Positions 1-9,300 of a DNA stretch of 25,768 nt are shown piece by piece. A model generated the notes under the pieces. It saw nothing but the letters and a program-made list of their open reading frames with translations. It ran no database searches and was not told the origin of the DNA. Numbering within the stretch: the first letter of the stretch is position 1; every line of letters starts with the position of its first letter. The translations under genes and the position numbers were made by a program. Source of the stretch: JBEHWX01 sp048498995 (GTDB lineage Bacteria > Bacteroidota > Ignavibacteria > OLB7); NCBI GenBank assembly GCA_048498995.1, contig JBEHWX010000086.1:1-25768 (forward strand), written 5' to 3'.

Positions 1-7
1 CCACGAC

Positions 8-598
8 GTGGATGAAGTCGTCGAAGACGACGGTCCGGGGCGTGTCGGCGAGCCCGACCCGGTTCTTCTCCAGCACTCGACCGACGATACCCTTACCTAT
101 ACCCCGCCCCGGAGCCGCATGCGCCTCGCCACGCCCCTGCTCACCTGGGGCTCTCTTCTGTTGCTCAGCGGCCTGATCGCGCTCGCCGATGAGGAGGGGA
201 GCGGCTTCACGACCGGCCTGATCGTCTGGACCCTGATCTGCGGCGGGTGGTTCCTCGGCGTGGCGCTGCGTCCCAGACTGACGATGACCCGCGAGGGGAT
301 CACCTGGAAACCGCGCTGGGGAAAGCCGCGGATGATTCCCTGGTCGGAGGTCATGGAGGTATCCGCCGCGGAGGCGATCGAGGCCGGCCGCACCGAGAAG
401 CACCTGGTCGATCATCTCCGGGTGAAGACCTCCGGAGATGAGCTTCACATCCAGTCCGGCGGCGTCCTGGAGCCGGAGGACGTGCGGAGCATGGCCCGCC
501 TGATGGCCGTGGCGCTCGCCCGGTTTGCGCCGGGCGTGGAGATGAAAGATCCTGACGGAATGGCCGCCTCCGCCGAGTCGGACGCGATGGTGCCGTGA
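8..598 (+). CDS. Membrane protein with PH-like domain (paralog 1)
   Basis: Predicted integral membrane protein of up to 196 residues. Two hydrophobic segments (about residues 40-61 and 68-89) are followed by a soluble C-terminal part that begins LTMTREGITWK and continues through MIPWSEVMEVS, a pattern typical of bacterial PH-like domains placed after two membrane helices. The gene at 754-1296 encodes a clear paralog aligned from the first helix to near the end (LATP, TREGI.WK, RMIPW against VMIPW, VRSMAR against VRAMAR). The frame is open to the left edge, so the GTG at position 8 may not be the real start. The paralog starts about 20 residues before its LATP motif, which would put this start near the middle of the open N-terminal stretch or upstream of the window. 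No enzymatic residues are seen; the molecular role is unknown. Confidence 0.7.
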   Translation: MDEVVEDDGPGRVGEPDPVLLQHSTDDTLTYTPPRSRMRLATPLLTWGSLLLLSGLIALADEEGSGFTTGLIVWTLICGGWFLGVALRPRLTMTREGITWKPRWGKPRMIPWSEVMEVSAAEAIEAGRTEKHLVDHLRVKTSGDELHIQSGGVLEPEDVRSMARLMAVALARFAPGVEMKDPDGMAASAESDAMVP

Positions 599-753
599 CC
601 GCCGGCTGTGGATGGGGAGTGTGGAGGATTGGACGCACCGGCCGGGCAGGCAGTGACGCGCGGGAAGATGAACGTCGTTAGGATGTCGACAACTGCGCGT
701 GGTTGATGACCTCCGTCCCGCGCGCCATGCAGGCAACCATCCGCGCTTGAACG

Positions 754-1296
754 ATGACGAGCACCATGACGACCGACGAGAGCTTCAGCTTCGCGCCGCC
801 CCGCACGGCGCTGCGCCTGGCCACGCCCTGGGTGGTGTGGGCGTTCCTGATGGTGATGACATGGGGCAGAACCCATTCCCACTCCCACAACACCCCCGAA
901 ATCTTCCCGTTCCTCGCCACGATCGTCACCATCATCTGCGGGTACGGCTTCCTTGTCGTGCTCTTCCCCCCGACGCTGACGGCTACGCGGGAGGGGATTA
1001 TCTGGAAACGGCGCTGGCGATCGACGGTGATGATTCCGTGGGGAGCGATCACCGAGCTGCGCGCCACCGAGCAGATCGAATCGCGGGGGCGTCGGGATTT
1101 CGCCGTCTGTCGCCTCTACGTGATATCACCCGACCGGACGATCCGCATCCATTCGCGGGGAAGCCTGGAGCTGTCGGACGTGCGCGCCATGGCCCGCGTG
1201 ATCGACACAGCGGTCCGCCACTACAACCTCCCCCTCGAGCTCGACGACCCGGACGAGCTGGTACTCACGGCCGAGCGCGCGGAGAAGGATCCCTAG
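754..1296 (+). CDS. Membrane protein with PH-like domain (paralog 2)
   Basis: Predicted 180-residue membrane protein, paralogous to the gene just upstream. It has two hydrophobic segments (about residues 21-38 and 50-72), a short polar loop between them containing HSHSHN, and a C-terminal PH-like region starting LTATREGIIWKRRW. Conserved positions shared with the neighbour include TREGI.WK, MIPW and VRAMAR, so the pair is a tandem duplication that has diverged widely. Start: ATG at 754 or in-frame ATG at 766; neither has a convincing Shine-Dalgarno sequence, and the 155-bp gap upstream shows no clear promoter. The gene is followed directly by a perfect hairpin (1297-1317) and a tandem repeat array. 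The function is unknown. Bacterial PH-like domains are often found in small membrane or cell-envelope proteins, but that is family knowledge rather than something shown here. Confidence 0.75.
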   Translation: MTSTMTTDESFSFAPPRTALRLATPWVVWAFLMVMTWGRTHSHSHNTPEIFPFLATIVTIICGYGFLVVLFPPTLTATREGIIWKRRWRSTVMIPWGAITELRATEQIESRGRRDFAVCRLYVISPDRTIRIHSRGSLELSDVRAMARVIDTAVRHYNLPLELDDPDELVLTAERAEKDP

Positions 1297-1317
1297 CACC
1301 CGGCTTTCAGCCGGGTG
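1297..1317 (+). terminator. Perfect hairpin after the PH-like gene
   Basis: Stem CACCCGGCT (1297-1305), loop TTC, stem AGCCGGGTG (1309-1317): nine perfect base pairs starting one base after the TAG stop of the preceding gene. There is no T-tract, so it is either a weak or factor-assisted terminator or the first element of the repeat region that follows, whose units share the GCCGGGTG core. Confidence 0.45.
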
Positions 1318-1321
1318 GTGG

Positions 1322-1498
1322 CCGCGAATGGTGGCCGGGTGGTGGCCGTGAATGGTGGCCGGGTGCCGGCCGTGAATGGTGGCCGGGTGCGGCCGTGAAT
1401 GGTGGCCGGGTGCGGCCGTGAATGGTGGCCGGGTGCCGGCCGTGAATGGTGGCCGGGTGCGGCCGTGAATGGTGGCCGGGTGCCGGCCGTGAATGGTG
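1322..1498. repeat. Tandem array of 23/24-bp GC-rich units
   Basis: Seven full units and one partial unit of CCGTGAATGGTGGCCGGGTG followed by CGG, CCGG or GTGG. Units start at 1322, 1346, 1370, 1393, 1416, 1440, 1463 and 1487, with lengths 24, 24, 23, 23, 24, 23 and 24 and a 12-bp eighth copy. The first unit differs slightly (CCGCGAATGG). Unit lengths are not multiples of three together, so the array is unlikely to encode a repeated peptide even though it is open in several frames. It lies between convergent genes. It could be a slippage-prone intergenic minisatellite or a remnant of a dispersed repeat family. Confidence 0.95.
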
Positions 1499-1592
1499 AT
1501 TGGTCCTGTCCGGCGGTTGAGAACGCGCCACGCCGAGGATCGAGACGGAACGAGCCAGGGAGCCTCGGGAGAGATACGGAGCCTCGGGGCAC

Positions 1593-1614
1593 CATCCACC
1601 CACGTGCGTGGATG
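1593..1614 (-). terminator. Hairpin downstream of the RadC-like gene
   Basis: Perfect 7-bp inverted repeat CATCCAC (1593-1599) and GTGGATG (1608-1614) around an 8-base loop, located four bases beyond the stop of the minus-strand RadC-like gene. No T-run follows on the minus strand, so termination activity is uncertain. Confidence 0.35.
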
Positions 1615-1617
1615 AAC

Positions 1618-2034
1618 TCAGGCCTGAAAGAGATCCGGATGCTCCGCCTTCATCGAGTGGAATCCTTTCGGCGTGTAGATGATGTGGTCGATCACCTCGA
1701 TGTTCAGGATCTCGCCGGCTTCGACGATCCGCCTCGTAACCACCAGATCGGGTTTGGAAGCCTTGAGCTGTCCCGAGGGATGGTTGTGAGCCAGGATGAT
1801 CTTGGCCGCGCCAAGCAGGAGCGCGTTGCGGAAGAGGATCCGTGGATCCACGAGGCTCTTGTCCTGGCTTCCCGACGAGATGAGCTTATAGCCGGTCACC
1901 TCGTTGGAGATGTTCAGGATGAGCAGAACCAGATGCTCCTGATCATCATCGAGCTTCGCATAGATGACCTGGAGAATCTCCCAGACATCCACTGGCTCCC
2001 CAACTGTTTGAATGTCCACGTCGAGATCCGTCAC
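1618..2034 (-). CDS. RadC-type JAB/JAMM domain protein
   Basis: 138-residue protein matching the RadC/JAB (MPN+) fold. It shows the complete JAMM zinc motif H83-N-H85-P-S-G, then seven residues after H85, S93-x-x-D96; E45 is the candidate upstream glutamate. The RadC family was named for DNA repair, but its biochemical function is still unresolved. Short RadC-like proteins are common next to restriction systems and in mobile regions, and this one is divergent from an hsd operon. The only ordinary start is the GTG at 2034. The frame stays open for about 75 codons upstream (to a stop near 2260) with no ATG, GTG or TTG. Part of that upstream stretch, just before the GTG (TIRLKLRKLY), resembles the first strand normally present in JAB proteins. 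The start is therefore uncertain: a non-standard start codon, a truncated gene or a small sequence error are all possible. Confidence 0.8.
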   Translation of the reverse strand: MTDLDVDIQTVGEPVDVWEILQVIYAKLDDDQEHLVLLILNISNEVTGYKLISSGSQDKSLVDPRILFRNALLLGAAKIILAHNHPSGQLKASKPDLVVTRRIVEAGEILNIEVIDHIIYTPKGFHSMKAEHPDLFQA

Positions 2035-2560
2035 GTAGAGCTTCCTGAGCTTCAGACGGATCGTCTGGAGCCGCCTGGAGTAGATGGTATCTATGTTCGT
2101 GAAGTTACGCGTGACGGAAGCGAAGTTATCGCATCCGATCCACCGGGGCTTGATCTGGTTTGCGGAATTGTTCGTGGCTGCGAGGGTGAGGCGAGAAGGA
2201 AGGCGTCGGGTGTGGGCTCGATGTAATGCTCGTGAGCCGCGCCGATTCAGCCGGTGAATTCAGGAGGGGTATATACCGATCGCTCCAGCCGGAAAGGCGT
2301 GCCGAGTCCAAGATGGTGGAGGGTGCCGGCCGTTATGGGTTGAGGAGCCGATGGCTGTTCCCATCGTCACGGTTGTGCTCATCCACAACGAATCCGTTTG
2401 CGATGGTGCCGGATGGGAGTCTGGACGTCCGGACGTGTAAATGATATCTTTGAGGCTGGCGGTTGCTTCCGGGCTCCAGGAATGTTGCTCGATGAGCTGA
2501 TGCCCCGTCCCGATCTCCGAAGGTCGACTCCCGTTCAATAGCCAACCGATTCCGAAATAC
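2035..2560. other. Divergent intergenic region radC-like / hsdM
   Basis: 526 bases between divergently transcribed genes. Short open frames exist on both strands (for example 2226-2444 plus and 2260-2571 minus), but none has a recognisable product or a convincing ribosome binding site. It contains the palindrome GGTATATACC (2268-2277) and an AT-rich TAAATGATAT stretch near 2438-2450 that could include hsd promoter elements. No clear -35/-10 pair can be assigned by eye. Confidence 0.5.
2268..2277. promoter_or_regulatory. GGTATATACC palindrome, candidate promoter/operator
   Basis: Perfect 10-bp palindrome whose centre, TATATA, could serve as a -10 element in either direction, in a GC-rich divergent intergenic region. 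A shorter relative, GGTATACC, lies upstream of the PepSY lipoprotein near 25432. No matching -35 element is evident, so this is a weak call. Confidence 0.2.
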
Positions 2561-5038
2561 ATGCCCGTCAAGAAATCCGAGCTCTACAGTTCCCTCTGGA
2601 AGGGCTGCGATCAGCTCCGCGGAGGCATGGATGCCTCACAGTACAAGGACTACGTCCTGACGCTTCTGTTCGTCAAGTATGTCTCCGACAAATACGCCAG
2701 CGGCCGAAACTCCCTGATTCAGATCCCCGAGAACGGATCCTTTGCCGACTTGGTGAAGCTCAAGGGGGATAAGGAGATCGGCGACAAGATCAATAAGATC
2801 ATTAGCGCCCTCGCCGAGGCCAATGGTCTGCAGAAAGTGATCGACCTTGCCGACTTCAATGACGAGAACAAGCTCGGCAAGGGAAAGGATATGGTCGATC
2901 GGCTTTCGGCGCTGGTCGGGCTCTTCGAGGGCCTCGATCTGCGCGCCAATCGCGCCGAGGGTGACGATCTGCTGGGAGACGCCTACGAGTTCCTGATGAG
3001 GAACTTCGCCACCGAATCGGGAAAGAGCAAAGGGCAGTTCTACACGCCGGCCGAGGTCTCGCGGGTCATGGCCAAGGTGATCGGCATCACCCCCGATACC
3101 CGCCAGGACCGAACCGCCTACGATCCGACCTGCGGCTCCGGCTCGCTCCTGCTGAAGGTGTCCGACGAGGCGCCGCGCGGGCTCACCCTCTACGGGCAGG
3201 AGATGGACAACTCCACCGCGGCCCTCGCCCGCATGAACATGATCCTCCACGGCCAGGCTACCGCCGACATTCAGCAGGGGAATACCCTCGCCGATCCGCA
3301 CTGGACCGATCCCGAGACGGGCGGGCTCAAGAGGTTCGACTTCGTGGTCTCCAACCCCCCGTTCTCCCAGAAGAACTGGATCAACGGCCTGAACCCCGAG
3401 GAGGACAAGTTCAGGCGCTTCTCCCCCGGCGTCCCTCCACCCAAGAACGGCGACTATGCGTTTCTCCTTCATGTCCTGGCGTCGCTGAAGAGCACCGGCA
3501 AGGCGGCGGTGATCCTTCCGCATGGCGTTCTCTTCCGCGGCGGCACCGAGGCGACCATCCGCCGGAACCTGATTCGGGGTGGTGACGGCTGCCTGATCAA
3601 GGGGATCATCGGACTTCCTCCCAATCTCTTCTACGGCACCGGCATTCCCGCCTGCATCATCGTGCTCGATAAGGAGCACGCGGCGGCGCGTACCGGCATC
3701 TTCATGATCGATGCCTCGCGCGGCTTCATGAAGGATGGGAACAAGAACCGCCTCCGCCAGCAGGATATCCACAAGATCGTCGACGCCTTCACCCGTGGTC
3801 TGGAGCTGCCGCGCTATTCGCGGATGGTGACCGTCGGCGAGATCGAGGGGAACGACTGGAACCTCAACATCCCGCGCTACATCGACGCGAGCGAGCCGGA
3901 GGATCTGCACGACCTGGATGCGCATCTCAACGGCGGCATTCCGCGGCGGGACGTCGATGCGCTGGAGCGGTACTGGCGCGTGCTTCCCGGCGTGCGCGAC
4001 CTCCTCTTCGGACCCGGCGATCGTCCCGGATACCTCGCCGCGCAATTGCCCGCCTCGGAGGTGAAGGGGGCCATCCTGAATCACCCGGACTTCCTCTCCT
4101 TCGCCGCCCGCGTGCGGGAAACCTTCGCGGGATGGCGCGCCGCCCATGAGCCGAGGCTCGAAGCGTTGGGCCTCGTGAGCGATACGGAGGATTTCCGCGC
4201 GCCGAAGATGCTGATCCACGAGATCTCCGAGGATCTCCTCGCCCGCTTCGAGCGGGTGGAGCTCGCCGACAAGTACGATCTCTATCAGCACCTGATGGAC
4301 TACTGGACGGAGACCATGCAGGACGATGTCTGGACGATCGCGCAGGAGGGATGGCTCGCCGCCGCCCGCCCCAGGCTGATCGTGGAGGAAAAGGAGAGCA
4401 AGAGCAAGGAGACTCCCGACTTCGTGATTGATCGGAGGAAGTATAAAGCCGATCTGCTCCCGCCCGGCCTGATCGCTGCCCGCTGGCTCGCGGATGACCG
4501 GGAGAAGCTCGAAGCGTTGCGGGCCGCCAGGGAGGCGATCAGCGCCGAGCTGGAGACGCTCATCGAGGATGAGAGCGGGGAGGATGGGCTCCTCGAGGAG
4601 GCGAAAAACGACAAGGGAAAGGTCACCAAGGCGAGCCTCAAGACACGGCTGGCGGAGATCAACCTTCTGCCCGACACCGACGAGGAGCGGGATATCCTCC
4701 TCCTGTGCCAGAGTCTGCTGGAGAAGGAAGCCGCGGCCGAGGCGAGAATCAAGGACGCGGAGAAGAAGCTGGACGCCGCGCTCTTTGCCCGCTATGGGAA
4801 GCTGACCGAGGAGGAGATCAAGGCGCTGGTCGTGCACGACAAGTGGCTTGCCTCCATCGAGGCGGCCGTGCTGGGGGACGTGGAGCGGGCCGCGCGGGAG
4901 CTCGCCACGCGGGTCCGCGCGCTGGAGGAGCGCTACGCCGATCCGCTGTCGAAGCTGACGGACGAGGTCGCGCTCTACTCCGCGCGTGTCGAGGAGCACC
5001 TGCGCCGGATGGGATTGAGCTGGGGGATCGAGGCATGA
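2561..5038 (+). CDS. hsdM: Type I restriction-modification methyltransferase subunit
   Basis: 825-residue modification subunit that transfers a methyl group from S-adenosylmethionine to adenine N6 within the HsdM2S complex, and assembles with HsdR for restriction. The N-terminal helical HsdM_N region (about 1-140) is followed by the methyltransferase domain with SAM-binding motif I DPTCGSGS (188-195) and catalytic motif IV NPPF (265-268). From about residue 480 there is an extra C-terminal part of about 340 residues, highly charged and helical, probably coiled coil. Classical HsdM is about 500 residues, so this belongs to the long-form subfamily in which such a tail is known. Start ATG at 2561 precedes the usual N-terminal sequence (KSELYSSLWKGCDQLRGGMD). 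The stop overlaps the hsdS start (ATGA at 5035), indicating translational coupling. A 787-residue opposite-strand frame is a shadow. Confidence 0.96.
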   Translation: MPVKKSELYSSLWKGCDQLRGGMDASQYKDYVLTLLFVKYVSDKYASGRNSLIQIPENGSFADLVKLKGDKEIGDKINKIISALAEANGLQKVIDLADFNDENKLGKGKDMVDRLSALVGLFEGLDLRANRAEGDDLLGDAYEFLMRNFATESGKSKGQFYTPAEVSRVMAKVIGITPDTRQDRTAYDPTCGSGSLLLKVSDEAPRGLTLYGQEMDNSTAALARMNMILHGQATADIQQGNTLADPHWTDPETGGLKRFDFVVSNPPFSQKNWINGLNPEEDKFRRFSPGVPPPKNGDYAFLLHVLASLKSTGKAAVILPHGVLFRGGTEATIRRNLIRGGDGCLIKGIIGLPPNLFYGTGIPACIIVLDKEHAAARTGIFMIDASRGFMKDGNKNRLRQQDIHKIVDAFTRGLELPRYSRMVTVGEIEGNDWNLNIPRYIDASEPEDLHDLDAHLNGGIPRRDVDALERYWRVLPGVRDLLFGPGDRPGYLAAQLPASEVKGAILNHPDFLSFAARVRETFAGWRAAHEPRLEALGLVSDTEDFRAPKMLIHEISEDLLARFERVELADKYDLYQHLMDYWTETMQDDVWTIAQEGWLAAARPRLIVEEKESKSKETPDFVIDRRKYKADLLPPGLIAARWLADDREKLEALRAAREAISAELETLIEDESGEDGLLEEAKNDKGKVTKASLKTRLAEINLLPDTDEERDILLLCQSLLEKEAAAEARIKDAEKKLDAALFARYGKLTEEEIKALVVHDKWLASIEAAVLGDVERAARELATRVRALEERYADPLSKLTDEVALYSARVEEHLRRMGLSWGIEA

Positions 5039-6345
5039 GAGAGGATCTGATGATGGTCGAGGACGCGCCGGTGAGCCATTCCACCTCCGCCGAGGAAAGC
5101 GTGCCGCCGGGATACAAGAGGACGGAGGTAGGAGTGATTCCCGAAGACTGGGTAGTTAGTCCGATAAGTGGAATCGGAGAGGTCAAAGGTGGAAAGAGGC
5201 TGCCCAAAGGATCAAATCTGACAGAAGTTCCTAATGGGCATCCGTACATTCGAGTGTCTGACATGTTTGATGGTGGTGTCGCACTAGGCTGCATAATGTA
5301 TGTGCCAGATGCGGTATATTCAATCATTAAGAATTATAGGATATTTCAAGAGGATATATTTATAAGTGTGGCGGGTACGCTTGGGATCATTGGAAAAGTG
5401 CCCAAGGAGTTAGACGGAGCGAATTTGACCGAGAATGCAGATAGAATAACTGAAATTTCCTGCAATCGTGACTATCTTCTTTACTGGTTGATGTCGGATC
5501 CGATTCGCATGATAATCGAAGCGGAAAAAACTGTTGGTGCGCAACCAAAACTAGCATTGTCTAGAATCGAGAGCTTTTTAGTTGCTCTCCCTTGTGATAT
5601 TGAGGAACAAAGCTCCATCGCTGCTGCCCTCTCCGATACGGACGCTCTGATCGCCTCCCTGGACAAGCTGATAGCCAAGAAGCGAGATATGAAGGCCGCC
5701 GCCATGCAGCAACTCCTCACGGGAAGGGAGAGGTTACCGGGGTTTAGCGGAGAGTGGGTGTGTCATGAGCTCTCTGAGTTGGGTGCCTTCTTGAAGGGGA
5801 AGGGCATTAAGCGCGATGAAGTTGCTGCTGAGGGGATTCCTTGCATTCGTTATGGAGAGATCTACACTCGTTACAACGACTATGCGAGGGAGCTGCACTC
5901 CTTCATCCCTGCGAAGGTCGCTAAGCAGAGCCAACGAATCCAGCAAGGGGATCTCCTATTTGCGGGCTCCGGAGAAACGGCTGAAGAAATAGGTAAGTGC
6001 ATAGCATATCTCGGAGATCAGGAAGCATATGCTGGCGGTGACATTGTTGTGTTTACGCCGGCTAACCAGAACTCGATGTTCCTCGGCTACCTCATGAACG
6101 ATGTTAGCGTCGTTTCTCAAAAAGCAAGGTTGGGACAGGGAGATGCGGTCGTGCACATCAGCGCGAGGAACCTCGGTCAGTTGCAGATCCAACTACCATC
6201 TATCGAAGAGCAACGCGCCATCGCCGCCGTCCTCTCCGATATGGATGCGGAGATCGCCGCGCTGGAAGCCCGGCGAGACAAGACCCGCGCGATCAAGCAG
6301 GGAATGATGCAGGAGCTTCTCACCGGGAAAACACGACTGCTATGA
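5035..6345 (+). CDS. hsdS: Type I restriction-modification specificity subunit
   Basis: 436-residue DNA-recognition subunit with the classic two-half layout: target-recognition domain 1 (about 30-185), central conserved helical region from I189-E-E-Q, target-recognition domain 2 (about 240-385), and C-terminal conserved region from I390-E-E-Q. The two conserved regions are internal repeats (IAAALSDTDALIASL against IAAVLSDMDAEIAAL, and LLTG at each end). The N-terminus contains the usual PPGYKRTEVGVIPEDW. Start ATG at 5035 overlaps the hsdM stop; a longer upstream open frame (from 4705) lies inside hsdM and is not used. Base composition is unusual: lines across domain 1 (5281-5400) are about 38-40% GC by hand count, against roughly 60-65% in hsdM and hsdR, while domain 2 is intermediate. 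This points to acquisition of the recognition domain by recombination. The recognition sequence cannot be predicted by eye. Confidence 0.95.
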   Translation: MREDLMMVEDAPVSHSTSAEESVPPGYKRTEVGVIPEDWVVSPISGIGEVKGGKRLPKGSNLTEVPNGHPYIRVSDMFDGGVALGCIMYVPDAVYSIIKNYRIFQEDIFISVAGTLGIIGKVPKELDGANLTENADRITEISCNRDYLLYWLMSDPIRMIIEAEKTVGAQPKLALSRIESFLVALPCDIEEQSSIAAALSDTDALIASLDKLIAKKRDMKAAAMQQLLTGRERLPGFSGEWVCHELSELGAFLKGKGIKRDEVAAEGIPCIRYGEIYTRYNDYARELHSFIPAKVAKQSQRIQQGDLLFAGSGETAEEIGKCIAYLGDQEAYAGGDIVVFTPANQNSMFLGYLMNDVSVVSQKARLGQGDAVVHISARNLGQLQIQLPSIEEQRAIAAVLSDMDAEIAALEARRDKTRAIKQGMMQELLTGKTRLL

Positions 6346-9300
6346 GCGACATCGGCCAACGGGAACGGATGACCCAGAACCGCGTCATCGAGCTCCTCCG
6401 CGATCAGCTCGGCTATGCCTATCTCGGCAACTGGATCGACCGGCCGGGGAATAGCAACGTCGAGCAGAGCCTGCTGCGCGCGTGGCTTGCCGGCCGCGGC
6501 ATCTCCGAGACCTTGATCGACCGCGTGATCGGACGGCTTACGAAGGCGGCGGCGCTCGGTGAGGGAAGAACCCTCTACGATGCCAACCGGGAGGTCCACG
6601 AGCTCCTCCGCTACGGCGTGAAGCAGAAGGATGCGGAGGGGGCGCAGCACGACACCGTCTGGCTGATCGACTGGGAGCATCCCGAGGCCAACCACGTCGC
6701 CGTCGCCGAGGAGGTGACGGTCGCGGGAAAGCACACCAAGCGTCCCGACGTGGTCCTCTACGTCAACGGCATCGCGCTCGGCGTGCTGGAGCTGAAGCGC
6801 TCGATCGTCTCGGTGAGCGAGGGGATCAGACAGAACCTCGACAACCAGAGCCGGAACTTCATCCCCTCCTTCTTCACCACGATGCAGCTGGTGATGGCCG
6901 GGAACGACACCGAGGGGTTGCGCTACGGGACCATCGAGACGCCCGAGCGCTATTACCTGACCTGGAAGGAGGAGGGGATCGGCAACACCCTGGACGAGCA
7001 CCTCCGCTGTCTCTGCTCGAAGGAGCGTCTGCTCGAGATCATCCACGACTTCATCGTCTTCGACAAGGGGATCAAAAAGATCCCGCGCCACAACCAGTAC
7101 TTCGGGGTCCGCGCGGCGCGGGAGCACGTACGGCGGCGCGAGGGTGGGATCATCTGGCACACGCAGGGCTCGGGGAAGACGCTGACCATGGTCTGGCTCG
7201 CCAAATGGATCAGGGAGCACGCCACCGATGCGCGCGTGCTCCTCATCACCGACAGGACCGAGCTGGACGATCAGATCGAGGGGGTCTTCCTCGGCGTCGA
7301 CGAACAGATCCATCGCACCACGAGCGGCGCGGATCTTCTTGCAACGCTGAACAAGACCGACAAGTGGCTGATCTGCTCGCTCGTGCAGAAGTTCGGCCGG
7401 ACCGAGGACGCGGCGATCAAGGAGTTCGTGGCGGAGCTGGAGCGAAGCATGACGGCGGGGTTTCGCGCGAAGGGAAATCTGTTCGTCTTCGTCGATGAAT
7501 GCCACCGGACCCAGAGCGGCATTCTGCACAAGGCCATGAAGCAGATCCTTCCGAACGCCATGTTCATCGGCTTCACCGGCACCCCGCTGCTGAGAAAAGA
7601 CAAGCGCCTGAGCATCGAGGTGTTCGGCCCCTACATTCACACCTACAAGTTCGACGAGGCGGTGCATGACGGCGTGATCCTCGACCTGCGCTACGAGGCG
7701 CGTGATATCGATCAGAGCCTCAGCTCCCCGGAGAAGGTGGATCAGTGGTTCGAGGCCAAGACACGGGGGCTCACCGACGTCGCGCGCGCGCAGCTCAAAC
7801 AGCGCTGGGGAACGATGCGGAAAGTCCTCAGCTCGCAGTCCCGCCTGGAGAAAATCGCCGCCGATATCGTCTTCGACATGACATTGCGGGACCGTCTGTT
7901 GAGCGGTCGCGGCAACGCGCTGCTGGTCACCTCCAGCGTCTACCAGGCCTGCAAGCTCTTCGAGCTTCTGAACAAGGAGACGCTTCAGGGGAAGTGCGCC
8001 ATCATCACCAGCTACGAACCGTCGGCCAGCTCCATCAAAGGGGAGGAGACCGGCGAGGGACAGACGGAGAAGCTCTACAAGTTCGCGGTCTACCGGAACA
8101 TGCTGGCCCAGTTCTTCGGCGATGCCGAGGAGAACGTGGCCGGACGCGTGGAAGAGTTCGAGAGGGAGGTCAAGAAGAAGTTCGTCAAGGAGCCGGGGCA
8201 GATGAAGCTGCTGATCGTTGTGGACAAGCTTCTCACCGGCTTCGACGCGCCGCCGGCCACCTACCTCTACATCGACAAGCAGATGCGCGATCATGGGCTG
8301 TTCCAGGCGATCTGCCGGGTCAACCGCCTCGACGGCGATGACAAGGAATATGGCTGCATCATCGACTACAAGGATCTGTTCAAGTCGCTGAAGGGGGCCG
8401 TGCACGACTACACGAGCGGCGCGCTCGACGGCTACGATCGGGATGATGTGGCCGGGCTGCTGGAGAACCGCCTGGTGAAGGGACGGGAGCGACTTGAGGA
8501 GATGCGCGAGCTCGTCAAGGCCCTCTGCGAGCCGGTGCCGCTTCCGAGGGACAGTAATGCATATCGGCACTATTTCTGCGCGGCCGATACCTCCGACAAG
8601 GATGCGCTCAAGGAGAACGAGCCGCGGCGTGTCGCGCTCTACAAGGCGGTCGGCTCGCTTGTCAGAGCCTATGCCAACCTCGCCAACGACCTGCCGGATG
8701 TCGGCTACGGCGCCGACGAGATCGAGACGATTCGCGCGGAGGTCTCGTTCGCCGAGAATCTCCGGGAGGAGGTGAAGCTTGCGAGCGGCGATTACGTGGA
8801 CATGAAGGTGTTCGAGCCGGCGATGCGACATCTGCTCGACACCTATATCCGCGCCGAGGATAGCCAGGTCGTCTCCGCCTTCGATCAGCAGGGACTCGTG
8901 GAGTTGATTGTCGAGAAAGGGCTCGGGGCGGTGGCCGAGAAGCTTCCGAAGGGGATCAGGGAAAACCCGGAGGCGATGGCCGAGACGATCGAGAACAACA
9001 TCCGCAAGCTCATCATCGACGAGCAGCCCTTCAACCCGAGGTATTTCGAGAAGATGTCGGAACTGCTCGATGCGCTGATCCGTCAGCGTGCGTCCGACGC
9101 AGTGGAGTACCGCGCATATCTCGCGATGCTCGCTGAGCTGGCCAAGAAGGTGACGAGGCCGGAGGAGACGTCGAACTATCCCCGATCGTTCGATACTCCC
9201 GGCAAACGGGCGCTCTACGACAATCTGGAGCAGGACGAAGCGGTGGCGGCGCGCGTCGACTCGGCCGTGCGTGCAACGAAAAAGGATGGCTGGCGCGGTC

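Noticed and set aside
1322..1498. Possible CRISPR array
   Set aside because: Units are contiguous with no unique spacers, and no cas genes are nearby.
1126..1603. Repetitive minus-strand frames through the tandem repeat array
   Set aside because: The His/Pro/Arg repeats arise from the 23/24-bp DNA units; three overlapping frames are all open and unit lengths break any single peptide repeat.
2226..2571. Small open frames between the RadC-like gene and hsdM on both strands
   Set aside because: No recognisable product, no convincing ribosome binding site, and the frames overlap each other.
2636..4999. 787-codon open frame on the minus strand opposite hsdM
   Set aside because: It mirrors hsdM, whose motifs are complete; long antisense frames are expected with GC-rich third positions. 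No domain is recognisable.
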